Below, piece by piece: positions 23,256 to 30,739 of a stretch of 41,303 nt of DNA (positions are counted from its first letter, which is position 1; every line of letters starts with the position of its first letter). The stretch spans positions 1 to 41,303 of the forward strand of contig NZ_JABDHQ010000021.1 of the NCBI RefSeq assembly GCF_018709685.1, read 5' to 3'. The notes beneath the pieces were generated by a model, which had not been told where the DNA came from, searched no databases, and saw only the letters and a program-made list of their open reading frames with translations. Source of the DNA: Akkermansia muciniphila. GTDB lineage: Bacteria > Verrucomicrobiota > Verrucomicrobiia > Verrucomicrobiales > Akkermansiaceae. A program made the translations under genes and the position numbers.

Positions 23256-24209
23256 TTACTGGAGCATCAGTTCCATCTGGATATTCACCCGTTCATAGGA
23301 TGGGTGGTAAATCTCAACTTCCTTGAACCCCGCCTTTCTGTACAGCTGGATGGCCGGGCGGAGCAGGGTATTGCTTTCCAGGAAGATTTTTTTACAGCCC
23401 AGTTCTTTTGCCTTGGCGATGACGGTCCGGCACAGCAGCATGCCGATGCCTTTGCCCTGCGTGTTGGGGCTGACGGCAAGTTTGGCCAGCTCATACTGAT
23501 GAACGGGGTCATCCTTTTTGCACAGGGCGCACACGCCGACCGGCTCCTCCTTATAAAGCGCCACGAAAATGTGGCCGCCCTTGTCCAGAATGTGCTCCTG
23601 CGGGTGGTCCAGCGCGTGATGGTCCGGTTCTTCCATCTGCCAGTGCGCCGTAATCCATTCTTCATTGAGCATCTTGAAAGCGGTCTGGTAGCGGGGCTCG
23701 TAGGGAACAATGGCCACGTCCCGGCCTTCCCGTTCCCTTTTTGCTTCCTTCACCCGTTCCAGCAGCGTTTTTTCAGCCAGCAGGCCTTCCCATTCTTCAA
23801 TCGCGCGCCACAGATCGTTCCGGGTTTGGCGGGAAATTTGCTCCACGGCGGCTTCCACGTCGGGATATTGTTCCGCCATGATATCGGACATTTTCTTTCC
23901 CTTGGCGGACAGCATGATGAGGTTTCTCCGCCCGTCCGTTTTGTCCTTTTTTTCTTTTACCAGCCCCCTGGCCCCCATTTCCTTGACGATGTTGCTGACC
24001 GACGGGTGGGAGTGCCCTATTTCCCTGGCAATGGAGGTGATGGTTTTGGCCTCTCCCCGTGACAGGACAAAGAATACGGGAAACCATTTGGGGCGGATGT
24101 CCACACCGTACATCCTGAAGATCAGGGCGGCGTCATTCGTTATTTTATCCGTCAGCATCCTCAGTCTGCTTCCAATGGCCATTTTCCCTGTCTGGTTGAA
24201 GAAATCCAT
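23256..24209 (-). CDS. MarR-family regulator fused to GNAT acetyltransferase
   Basis: 317 aa. Residues 1-155 form a MarR winged helix: DNA-reading helices around TSIAREIGHSHPSVSNIVKEMGARGLV (58-84) and a wing with KTDGRRNLIMLSAKGKK (90-106). Residues about 163-317 form a GNAT domain with LAKLAVSPNTQGKGIGMLLCR, where QGKGIG is the acetyl-CoA pyrophosphate loop, and YRKAGFKEVEIY near the end. Such fusions occur in many bacteria, probably sensing or modifying a small molecule. It is unusual here in having a strong Shine-Dalgarno (24218-24222), an AT-rich promoter and an operator-like palindrome over it (24241-24262), implying autoregulation. Divergent from the ada remnant and ogt. Confidence 0.9.
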   Translation of the reverse strand: MDFFNQTGKMAIGSRLRMLTDKITNDAALIFRMYGVDIRPKWFPVFFVLSRGEAKTITSIAREIGHSHPSVSNIVKEMGARGLVKEKKDKTDGRRNLIMLSAKGKKMSDIMAEQYPDVEAAVEQISRQTRNDLWRAIEEWEGLLAEKTLLERVKEAKREREGRDVAIVPYEPRYQTAFKMLNEEWITAHWQMEEPDHHALDHPQEHILDKGGHIFVALYKEEPVGVCALCKKDDPVHQYELAKLAVSPNTQGKGIGMLLCRTVIAKAKELGCKKIFLESNTLLRPAIQLYRKAGFKEVEIYHPSYERVNIQMELMLQ

Positions 24210-24217
24210 GTTCCCTT

Positions 24218-24222
24218 CTCCT
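24218..24222 (-). promoter_or_regulatory. Strong ribosome binding site of the marR-GNAT gene
   Basis: AGGAG on the minus strand, 8 nt before the ATG at 24209. It is notable because most genes checked in this window have no Shine-Dalgarno; it confirms the chosen start. Confidence 0.7.
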
Positions 24223-24240
24223 TTTGTGTTGTTAAAAACG

Positions 24241-24262
24241 TAACTGATTACGTAATTAGTTA
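24241..24262. promoter_or_regulatory. Probable MarR operator palindrome
   Basis: A 22-bp near-perfect palindrome: TAACT and AGTTA arms around the self-complementary core ATTACGTAAT, with one mismatched pair. It overlaps the -10 of the marR-GNAT promoter and begins 32 bp upstream of its start codon, the classic position for MarR autorepression. Confidence 0.6.
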
Positions 24263-24285
24263 TATAATTGTTTGCCCGATGTCAA
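24259..24285 (-). promoter_or_regulatory. Promoter of the marR-GNAT gene
   Basis: On the minus strand, a consensus -35 TTGACA (24280-24285) and a -10 TATAAC (24259-24264) at 15 nt, or TAACTA at 17 nt. Both -10 options lie in or touch the operator palindrome. Confidence 0.6.
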
Positions 24286-24337
24286 AATAATTTTTTTGAA
24301 TGCATGTCCGAAAATGGCGGTAATTATTTCCGCAGTT

Positions 24338-24346
24338 TGCTATAGT
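24338..24346 (+). promoter_or_regulatory. Extended -10 promoter of the ada remnant and ogt
   Basis: TG-C-TATAGT (24338-24346). No good -35 was found, as usual for extended -10 promoters. The imperfect palindrome GCGG(N9)CCGC at 24317-24333 lies just upstream and could bind a regulator. Confidence 0.4.
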
Positions 24347-24375
24347 GAGTCTCAAACGTGGAGTTTGCCAAAACC

Positions 24376-24625
24376 ATGAAAGGAAATGAAAAGGCCTGGT
24401 ATGCCGCATTTAAATCCAAGGATGCCCGGTTTGACGGCCATTTCTTCGTGGGGGTTGTGTCTGCGGGGCATTTATTGCCGGCCCATATGCCGGGCAAAGT
24501 TTCCCAGGCCCGGGAATTGCACCTATTACGCCACGGCGGCGGAAGCGGAACGGGCCGGATTCCGGCCTTGCCTGGGCTGGAGGCCGTGGGGAAGCATGCC
24601 GCCGTTAATTTATGGCATTCACTGA
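24376..24625 (+). pseudogene. Frameshifted Ada N-terminal (methyl-phosphotriester) domain
   Basis: Two overlapping frames together give an Ada N-domain. Frame A (from ATG 24376; GTG 24358 is also possible) reads WYAAFKSKDARFDGHFFVGVVSAG. Frame B continues GIYCRPICRAKFPRPGN, then TAAEAERAGFRPCL, ending at 24625. The switch falls at the G4 run 24465-24468: with three Gs the text would read SAGIYC without interruption, so one extra G is present. Zinc ligands expected at YCRPxC are kept, but in the final CxxC (CLRCRP in relatives) the last Cys is Trp (CLGWRP). The domain normally repairs methyl phosphotriesters and switches on the adaptive response. Directly upstream of ogt (12 bp). It may be a real pseudogene, a phase-variable run or a sequencing error. 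Confidence 0.8.
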
Positions 24626-24637
24626 AACACTGAAAAT

Positions 24638-25180
24638 ATGATGTATTACTTAACACACTATTCGTCACCCCTTGGGCCGCTCACGCTGGCGGGCGACGGG
24701 GAACATCTCACAGGCCTGTGGCTGGAAGGCCAGAAGTATTTTGGAGGAACCGTCAACGGGAATATGGAGGAAAAAGATGGTCTGCCTGTGTTTGCCGCAG
24801 CAAAAGACTGGCTGGACAGGTATTTTGCAGGAGGGAAGCCCCGGACAGGCGAATTGCCCCTGGCCCCTGTGGGCGGAGAGTTCCGCCGGGCCGTATGGAG
24901 GATTCTTTGTGAAATTCCCTATGGAGAAGTAACTACTTACGGGGAAATTGCCCGGAAGATAGCCAGGAACGGAAATAAAAAGGGGATGTCTGCACAGGCG
25001 GTGGGGGGAGCGGTGGGGCATAATCCCATTTCCATCATCATCCCGTGCCACCGGGTGGTGGGCACGGGCGGCAGCCTGACGGGCTATGCGGGCGGAATCC
25101 CTGCAAAAATCCGGCTTCTGGAGCTTGAAGGAGCCGATTTGACTCGTCTTTTCACGCCGAAAAAGGGGACGGCCCTTTAA
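24638..25180 (+). CDS. ogt: Methylated-DNA--protein-cysteine methyltransferase
   Basis: Suicide repair protein that takes the methyl group from O6-methylguanine. 180 aa: N-terminal ribonuclease-like subdomain, then the DNA-binding and active-site subdomain (from about 80). Active-site Cys137 in IIIPCHRVVG; helix-turn-helix with TTYGEIARKIA (99-109) and SAQAVGGAVGHNPISI (118-133), whose AVGxAxxxNP is the family hallmark. No regulatory domain is fused. It lies 12 bp downstream of the broken Ada N-domain and probably shares its promoter. Two adjacent ATGs (MM) make the exact start ambiguous by one codon. Confidence 0.95.
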   Translation: MMYYLTHYSSPLGPLTLAGDGEHLTGLWLEGQKYFGGTVNGNMEEKDGLPVFAAAKDWLDRYFAGGKPRTGELPLAPVGGEFRRAVWRILCEIPYGEVTTYGEIARKIARNGNKKGMSAQAVGGAVGHNPISIIIPCHRVVGTGGSLTGYAGGIPAKIRLLELEGADLTRLFTPKKGTAL

Positions 25181-25203
25181 GGGAGGCAGTAATGTCTTGG
25201 GGT

Positions 25204-25250
25204 GAATGTTCCGGGGGGCTGGCAGGATGGCCAGCACTGGCGGAACGTTC
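25204..25250. other. Two-tier strong hairpin between ogt and tRNA-Arg
   Basis: A 10-bp outer stem (GAATGTTCCG at 25204-25213 with CGGAACGTTC at 25241-25250, one G-U) encloses a 6-bp inner stem (GCTGGC at 25218-25223 with GCCAGC at 25230-25235). There is no U-tract. It is 24 bp past the ogt stop. Confidence 0.5.
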
Positions 25251-25353
25251 CACCAGACGGTACGAGGAGACTCCAAAAACCGTTCTGATGTCTTGCAGTT
25301 CAAGAAACAAAAATCGCCAGCGCTGATAAATAATAACTTGCGGCATGAAAAAG

Positions 25354-25428
25354 TGGTAGGCCCGGTAGGAATCGAACCTACATCGTCGGTACCGGAAACC
25401 GATGTCCTATCCATTGAACGACGAGCCC
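25354..25428 (-). tRNA. tRNA-Arg (anticodon CCG)
   Basis: A 75-nt cloverleaf on the minus strand. The acceptor GGGCTCG pairs with CGGGCCT (G-U at 1-72 and 5-68); D stem GTTC/GGAC; anticodon stem TCGGT/ACCGA with 7-nt loop TTCCGGT, so anticodon CCG, reading CGG (Arg); variable loop CGAT; T stem GTAGG/CCTAC with loop TTCGATT. The discriminator A is followed by an encoded CCA. A possible promoter is at 25455-25481. Confidence 0.95.
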
Positions 25429-25454
25429 ATGTTCTCAAGGAGAACGAAGGAGAT

Positions 25455-25481
25455 AGAATAGAAAAACCGGGCCGGATGCAA
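25455..25481 (-). promoter_or_regulatory. Possible promoter of tRNA-Arg
   Basis: On the minus strand, TTGCAT (25476-25481) and TATTCT (25455-25460) with a short 15-nt spacer, about 26 nt upstream of the mature tRNA 5' end. Confidence 0.35.
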
Positions 25482-25601
25482 GTATTTTTATGCGGGTGAC
25501 GGGATTGGCGTGATGAAAATGTTCAAGACGAAAGATTAAGGGCAAAAGGGCGCCGGGATGTTCCGGGGGCCGGGAAGGGAGAGTTTCCGTGGAGTTTTCC
25601 G

Positions 25602-26714
25602 TCAGGAGATTTTGTGATGGAAGGAGAAGATGGCGGCAAACACGGAGACAGCCGTTACAATGAGAATGGCTCCGAAGAGAGGCCAGAGGTCCAGGAATCC
25701 GGCTCCTTCCAGGAAGATGCGCTGGATGAGTTCCAGTCCGTACCTCATGGGGTTGAGCAGGGTGAGGTCCTGGAAGATGTCCGGCATGCTGGAGATGGGC
25801 GTGGCGAAGCCGGAGAGCATGACCATGGGCACCAGGAGCAGGAAGGTTCCCACAATGGCCTGCTGGAGGGATTGGGCGAAGGAGGAGATGCACAGCCCGA
25901 TGGCCGCCGCGGTGATGATGAAGAGCAGAATGGCCGCGGCAAGCAGCCAGATGGAGCCCTGGAAGGGGATGCGGAACCAGAACATGGCCACCAGCACCAC
26001 GAAGACGGCCTGCATGGAACCGGTGATGACCGTGGCGATGCCTTTGCCCAGCAGGATTTCCCCCGGGTTGTACGGGGCTACCAGAAGCTGGTCAAAGGTG
26101 CCTTCCTCCCGTTCCCGGGCGATGGAGAGCGCGCCGGATAGGATAGAGTTGATCAGGGCGAGGACGGCAATGAGGCCGGGCACGATGAACCAGCGCGTGA
26201 TGAGGTTGGGGTTGAACCAGGAGCGGGCTTCTATTTCCACCGGGGTGGCAGCGCCGTTTTTGACGGCCAGGTCCGCGCCGAAGCCGGAGGCGATTTGCTG
26301 GGCGTAGCCAAGGGCGATAGCTGCCGTGTTTGCGTTGCGCCCGTCCGCGATGAGCTGGAGGGAGGCGGGGCGGCCCGTCTGGAGGTTGCGGGAGAAGTCC
26401 GGCGGAATGGTGAGCCCTACGACGATGTCCCGGTTGTCGATCATGCGGTCGATGTCCTTTTCCGTGGTTGCCGTGGCCTGCCGCCGGAAGATGCCGGTGC
26501 CTTCCAGGTCCGCGATGTACTGGGCGGCCGCTTCCCCGCCGTCCTTGTCCAGCACGGCGTAGGGCACGCGCGTGACGTTCATGGTAGCCGCGTATCCGAA
26601 GATGCAGATCTGGACGACGGGCGGGATGATGAGGGCCATGCGGCTTTTTTTGTCCCGGAGCACGGCCAGCAGTTCCTTTTTGACGAGGGAGGCTATTCTG
26701 ACGAAGAAGTCCAT
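25602..26714 (-). CDS. ybhR: ABC-2 type exporter permease (YbhR-like)
   Basis: 370-aa membrane subunit of an ABC exporter. One N-terminal membrane helix (about 25-45, with IIPPVVQICIFGYAATM), a large periplasmic domain (about 48-170) and then five helices from about 175, including the ABC-2 hallmark REREEGTFDQLLVAPYNPGEILLGK. The C-terminal MLSGFATPISSMP and LNPMRYGLELIQRIFLEGAGF are typical of the YhhJ/YbhR/YbhS family. Last gene of the operon, 4 bp after ybhS. The assembly should be a dimer of YbhR and YbhS driven by the double ATPase. Confidence 0.92.
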   Translation of the reverse strand: MDFFVRIASLVKKELLAVLRDKKSRMALIIPPVVQICIFGYAATMNVTRVPYAVLDKDGGEAAAQYIADLEGTGIFRRQATATTEKDIDRMIDNRDIVVGLTIPPDFSRNLQTGRPASLQLIADGRNANTAAIALGYAQQIASGFGADLAVKNGAATPVEIEARSWFNPNLITRWFIVPGLIAVLALINSILSGALSIAREREEGTFDQLLVAPYNPGEILLGKGIATVITGSMQAVFVVLVAMFWFRIPFQGSIWLLAAAILLFIITAAAIGLCISSFAQSLQQAIVGTFLLLVPMVMLSGFATPISSMPDIFQDLTLLNPMRYGLELIQRIFLEGAGFLDLWPLFGAILIVTAVSVFAAIFSFHHKIS

Positions 26715-26718
26715 GGCG

Positions 26719-27825
26719 TTATTCTAGGGATTTGGGGGCTTTCAGGCGGGCGATGCCCATGAGGATGACGGCGAAGACGCCCAGCGTGATGCAGCACGGG
26801 ATGATGACGGAGGGGATGTCCCCGGCCAGGAAGAGGGTCTGGAGCAGGGTGACGTAGTAGCGCGCCGGGATCATGTAAGTAAGGGCGCGCACGGCGGGCG
26901 GCATGTTCAGGATGTCATACAGGAAGCCGGAGAGCATGAGGGCCGGCATGAAGGTGCCCATGATGGCGAACTGGCAGGCCAGGAACTGGTTTTTCGTGGC
27001 GGTGGAGATGACGAGGCCCAGCCCCAGGGCCACGATCAGGAAGAGGGCGGAGACCGCCAGCAGCAGGGTGAGGGAACCGCGGATGGGGATGTCAAAGACG
27101 AAGGCGGCGAAGACCATGGAGATGGCCAGGCTGACCATGCCCAGCAGGAAGTTGGTGGCCGCCTTGGCGGTGAGGATTTCCCCGCTGCCCACGGGGGTGA
27201 CGAAGAGGCTTTCCAGCGTGCCCCGTTCATATTCCCTTGCCATGACCAGGGAGGTGAGGAGCGCTCCGATCATGGTCATGATGGTGACGATGACGCCGGG
27301 AACCAGGTAGTAGTGGCTGTCGTTGGCTTCATTGAAGCGGGTACGCGTCTGCACGTCCAGCACGGGGGCGGACTGTCCGTCCAGGGAGGCCGCCCAGGAG
27401 CCCACAACGGCCTGGAGGTAGTTGCGGATGAGGGTGGCCTGGTTGGCGTTAACTCCGTTGACGACGATCTGGACTTTCGTGACGCCGCCGTTGAGCGTGT
27501 CCGGGGCGTCGCTTTGCAGGGCGATGAAGGCGTCCGCCTGATGGGTGCGCAGCTTTTCTTCCGCCTCGCGGGAGGAGAAGACGCGGGTGGTCTGGAAGTA
27601 TTTGGAGAGGGTGAGGCGCGTTTCCAGGTTGGTGGATTCGCTGGAGGCCGGAACGGCCAGGTACGCGATGCGCACGTTTTTGATGTCCATGCTCATGCCG
27701 TAGCCGAAGAGGAGCAGGAGCACGGCCGGGAGAATGACGGCGATGCCAATGTTGCCGGGGTCCCTCACCACCTGGTGGAGTTCCTTGACGATGAGGGCGC
27801 CGATGCGTTTGAGGGAGGCCGTCAT
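26719..27825 (-). CDS. ybhS: ABC-2 type exporter permease (YbhS-like)
   Basis: 368 aa, partner of the downstream permease and built the same way: N-terminal helix with VILPAVLLLLFGYGMSMDI (29-47), a periplasmic domain (about 48-170), then helices from about 173 with AREYERGTLESLFVTPVGSGEILTAK and the terminal MLSGFLYDILNMP and MIPARYYVTLLQTLFLAGD. The pair share the layout but diverge in sequence, as YbhS and YbhR do in E. coli. Its ATG overlaps the stop of the double-ATPase gene by 4 bp (ATGA), indicating translational coupling. Confidence 0.92.
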   Translation of the reverse strand: MTASLKRIGALIVKELHQVVRDPGNIGIAVILPAVLLLLFGYGMSMDIKNVRIAYLAVPASSESTNLETRLTLSKYFQTTRVFSSREAEEKLRTHQADAFIALQSDAPDTLNGGVTKVQIVVNGVNANQATLIRNYLQAVVGSWAASLDGQSAPVLDVQTRTRFNEANDSHYYLVPGVIVTIMTMIGALLTSLVMAREYERGTLESLFVTPVGSGEILTAKAATNFLLGMVSLAISMVFAAFVFDIPIRGSLTLLLAVSALFLIVALGLGLVISTATKNQFLACQFAIMGTFMPALMLSGFLYDILNMPPAVRALTYMIPARYYVTLLQTLFLAGDIPSVIIPCCITLGVFAVILMGIARLKAPKSLE

Positions 27826-29585
27826 GATTCTTCCCCTCCTTTCCGCATGTGTTCCTCCGTGATGGCCAGGAAGGCGTCTTCCAGGGAGGCCGGGGCGCCG
27901 TCCTTGCGGGGCGGGGCATAGTTGCGTATTTCATCCGGAGAGCCCTCCGCCAGCGTGGTTCCGTCCATCATGATGAGCATGTTGTCGCAGAATTCCGCTT
28001 CCCCCAGAAAGTGGGTGGTGATGATGATGGTGACGCCTTTTTCCGCCAGGGAGTTGATGCGCAGCCAGAAGTCGCGCCGGGCCAGGGGGTCCGCGCCTGA
28101 GGTGGGTTCGTCCAGGAAGAGGATGTCCGGGGAGTGGAGCAGGCCGCACGCCATGCTCAGGCGCTGCTTGTAGCCGCCGGGCAGGTGGGCCGCGGGGGCA
28201 TTCATGTACGGGGTGAGGTGGAATTCTTCTTCCATGGAGCGGATAGCGTCCCGCCGTTCCTTTCCGGCCATGCCATAGGCTCCAGCAAAGAATTCCAGGT
28301 TCTGCCGCGTGGTGAGCATGCCGTACATGGAGAATTTCTGGGCCACGTACCCCACTCTTCTCCGCGCGCGGGCGGCGGCGGTTCTCAGGTCCGCTCCGGC
28401 CACGTTAAGGGTGCCTCCGGTTGCGGGCAGGAGGCCGCAAAGCATGCGGAACGTGGTGCTTTTTCCGGCTCCGTTCGGTCCCAGCAGGCCAAAGACCTGC
28501 CCCCGGCTGACGGAGAAGCTGACGTGGTTGACAGCGGTGAAGCTGCCGAATTTGCGTACAAGGTCCGTTACCTGGATGATGGTTTCTCCGCCGGTTCCCT
28601 GGTCGGGAGGAGGTGTTTCCGCGGGAGCGGGGATGTCCTGCGGGGTGAGGTCCGTCTGTCCGGCCAGCAGGGTCATGAAGCCGTCGGAAAAATCCGGCAG
28701 CCCCGGCTGCGGGTGGTATTCCTCCAGCTTCTGCCGCGTGGGGTGGTCACGCGGCAGGATGATGCGCACGGTGCCTCCCTGGGGAGTGGCGTTGATGATT
28801 CCGGGCAGGGCGGCCAGCCTGCTCTGGAACTGGCGCGCGTGGATGCCTTCCGGCGTGCGCACGGTGATGCACATGCCCTCCGCGCGGGCGATGACGTCCG
28901 CGGGCGGAGCATCCATCAGCAGGCCCCCCTTGTACATGATGAGGGTGCGGTTGCAGTAGGCGGATTCATCCATATAGGAGGTGCTGACCAGCACGCCCAC
29001 GCCTTCCTCACGGGAGAACTGCCCCAGGATGTTCCAGAGTTCCCGGCGGGAGAGCGGGTCAACCCCCACGGTGGGTTCATCCAGCAGGATCAGGGGCGGG
29101 GAGGAGACCAGGGAACAGCACAGCCCCAGCTTCTGCTTCATGCCGCCGGAGAGCTTGCCCGCCAGGCGCGTGGTGAAGCGCTCCAGGCTGGTCATGGAGA
29201 GCAGGCTGCGGAAGCGTTTTTCCCGGTCCTGGCCGGAGACGCCGTGCATGCGGGCGTAAAGCTCCATGTTTTCCCTCACGGTAAGGTCCTCGTAAAGGCC
29301 GAATTTCTGAGGCATGTACCCGATGGAGGCCTGAATGGCCCGCGCTTTTTTGACGGAGTCCAGATTCAGGACGGAAATGGAGCCTTCATGCGGCTTCATC
29401 AGCCCGGTGATGAGGCGGATGAGGGTGGTTTTTCCCGCGCCGTCCGGCCCCAGCAGGCCCACGATTTCCCCGGGGGAAAGGCGGAAGGAGACGCCGTCCA
29501 CCGCCGCAAAGGGAACGCCCGCCGGGTCCGGAAACATTTTACGGACGTTCCGGCAGTCAATCAGGGGCTGGGAGTCCGCGGTCAT
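27822..29585 (-). CDS. ybhF: Double ABC ATPase of a multidrug-type exporter (YbhF-like)
   Basis: 587 aa with two complete nucleotide-binding domains in one chain. The first (about 8-235) has Walker A GPDGAGKTT, signature LSGGMKQKL and Walker B LILLDEPTVGVDP. The second (about 335-570) has GPNGAGKST, signature LPGGYKQRL and ILFLDEPTSGADP. The second signature has Pro in place of Ser. A linker of about 90 residues (with PAETPPPDQGTGGE) joins them. Fused ATPases of this type accompany paired ABC-2 permeases and an HlyD subunit in the YbhGFSR exporters, implicated in drug and cation export in E. coli. Coupled by 4-bp overlaps to the genes on both sides. Confidence 0.94.
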   Translation of the reverse strand: MTADSQPLIDCRNVRKMFPDPAGVPFAAVDGVSFRLSPGEIVGLLGPDGAGKTTLIRLITGLMKPHEGSISVLNLDSVKKARAIQASIGYMPQKFGLYEDLTVRENMELYARMHGVSGQDREKRFRSLLSMTSLERFTTRLAGKLSGGMKQKLGLCCSLVSSPPLILLDEPTVGVDPLSRRELWNILGQFSREEGVGVLVSTSYMDESAYCNRTLIMYKGGLLMDAPPADVIARAEGMCITVRTPEGIHARQFQSRLAALPGIINATPQGGTVRIILPRDHPTRQKLEEYHPQPGLPDFSDGFMTLLAGQTDLTPQDIPAPAETPPPDQGTGGETIIQVTDLVRKFGSFTAVNHVSFSVSRGQVFGLLGPNGAGKSTTFRMLCGLLPATGGTLNVAGADLRTAAARARRRVGYVAQKFSMYGMLTTRQNLEFFAGAYGMAGKERRDAIRSMEEEFHLTPYMNAPAAHLPGGYKQRLSMACGLLHSPDILFLDEPTSGADPLARRDFWLRINSLAEKGVTIIITTHFLGEAEFCDNMLIMMDGTTLAEGSPDEIRNYAPPRKDGAPASLEDAFLAITEEHMRKGGEES

Positions 29586-30604
29586 GGCCTGGGCTGTTCC
29601 GGAGCCCGCTGCCCGGCGCCCTGGTCCAGCGGGATGGTGACCGTGGCGGGGGCGCCCAGCCGCAGCCGGTTGTCCGGGTCATCCACGATGATGCGCACTT
29701 CATACACCAGGGCGGTGCGGAGGTCCGGCGTTTCCACGTTCTTGGGCGTGAATTCCGCCACGGAGGAGATGAAGCCCACCGTTCCCTTGAAGTCCGTATC
29801 CGGGAAGCTGTCGTTATGGACGGTGGCGGAAAAGCCGGGTTTTACCTTTCCCAGCTGGGATTCGGTCAGATAGGCCCTGACCCATTTGGTGTGGTTCAGG
29901 GAGAGGTTGTACACGGGTTTCTGCGGGGAGGCCATGTCCCCCTTTTCCAGAATCCGGTTGCGCACCACGGCGTTGCTTGGAGCGTAAAGCACGGCGTCCT
30001 TCAGGTTCTGTTCCCTGATGACCAGGTTGGCCTTCGCCTGGTTGTACTGGGCCAGGGACTGGGCAATATCTTCCGCGCGGGAGCCCGCCAGCAGCAGTTC
30101 CAGCTGTTTTCTGGCTACGTCCAGGTTGGCCGCCGCCACTTGCTGAGAGGCTACGGCGTCGTCCGCCTCCTGCCGGGAGATGGATTTGGTGTCAGCCAGC
30201 GCCACCAGTCTCTTGCTGCGCACTGCGGCGTTGTTCAGCGTGGCTTCCGCCGCCTCCACGTTTGACCGCGCCTGGGCTATTTCCTCCGCGCGCGGGCCGT
30301 TTTTAACGCGCAGGTAGTTCTGGCGCGCGGCCTCCGTCGTCTGGCGCGCTTCATCCACAGCCTGCTGCAGGCGCACCGTTTCCAGCGTGGCGAGTTTCTG
30401 CCCGGGGACCACGGTGTCTCCCTCGTCCACCAGCACGGAGTCAATCCGTTCGGAGATCAGGAAGGCCAGGTCCACCTGGCGCAGGTCCACGTTGCCGTAA
30501 AGGACGGCTTTATCCTCAGGCCCGGACGGAGCTTCCCGGTAGATGAACCAGGCTGCCGCTCCTGCCGCCGCAAGAAGAATCAGGAGGATCACCAGTTTTT
30601 TCAT
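29582..30604 (-). CDS. ybhG: HlyD-type periplasmic adaptor of the exporter (YbhG-like)
   Basis: 340-aa membrane-fusion protein, first gene of the ybhGFSR-type operon. It has an N-terminal membrane anchor or signal (KKLVILLILLAAAGAAAWFIY, 2-22), a lipoyl-like half-motif (SERIDSVLVDEGDTVVPGQKLATLE, 51-75), a long alpha-helical hairpin with Ala/Gln/Glu-rich coiled coil (about 75-205), the second lipoyl half (DAVLYAPSNAVVRNRILEKGDMASP) and a beta-barrel domain. It links the inner-membrane permeases to an outer-membrane channel of the TolC type, not present here. The promoter and two palindromes lie at 30612-30645. Divergent from alaS. Confidence 0.92.
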   Translation of the reverse strand: MKKLVILLILLAAAGAAAWFIYREAPSGPEDKAVLYGNVDLRQVDLAFLISERIDSVLVDEGDTVVPGQKLATLETVRLQQAVDEARQTTEAARQNYLRVKNGPRAEEIAQARSNVEAAEATLNNAAVRSKRLVALADTKSISRQEADDAVASQQVAAANLDVARKQLELLLAGSRAEDIAQSLAQYNQAKANLVIREQNLKDAVLYAPSNAVVRNRILEKGDMASPQKPVYNLSLNHTKWVRAYLTESQLGKVKPGFSATVHNDSFPDTDFKGTVGFISSVAEFTPKNVETPDLRTALVYEVRIIVDDPDNRLRLGAPATVTIPLDQGAGQRAPEQPRP

Positions 30605-30611
30605 GTCTCTA

Positions 30612-30638
30612 TTTATACAAGTGTATAATTTTTTACAA
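30612..30638 (-). promoter_or_regulatory. Promoter of the ybhGFSR operon
   Basis: On the minus strand, a -35 TTGTAA (30633-30638), a 15-nt spacer and a -10 TATAAA (30612-30617). The -10 ends 7 nt before the ybhG ATG at 30604, predicting a leaderless transcript. Both hexamers fall inside the palindromes at 30613-30645. Confidence 0.5.
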
Positions 30639-30645
30639 GTAAAAA
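30613..30645. promoter_or_regulatory. Twin palindromes over the ybhGFSR promoter, likely operators
   Basis: Two adjacent perfect inverted repeats: TTATAC-AAGT-GTATAA (30613-30628) and TTTTTAC-AA-GTAAAAA (30630-30645). Both are centred on an ACAAGT core 18 bp apart (30617/30635), that is, on nearly the same DNA face. They cover the -10 and -35, so a repressor bound there would block ybhG transcription. No regulator gene is adjacent. Confidence 0.55.
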
Positions 30646-30739
30646 TACGTCCGGCATGACGGAGAAGGAATTAGCGGTTTACTAACGGGGGCGGAACAGG
30701 CATAATCCGGCGACTTTTACTTTTCCTATTATTGATATG

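Noticed and set aside
28134-29873. 579-codon plus-strand frame opposite ybhF
   Set aside because: Antisense shadow of a certain double ABC ATPase gene.
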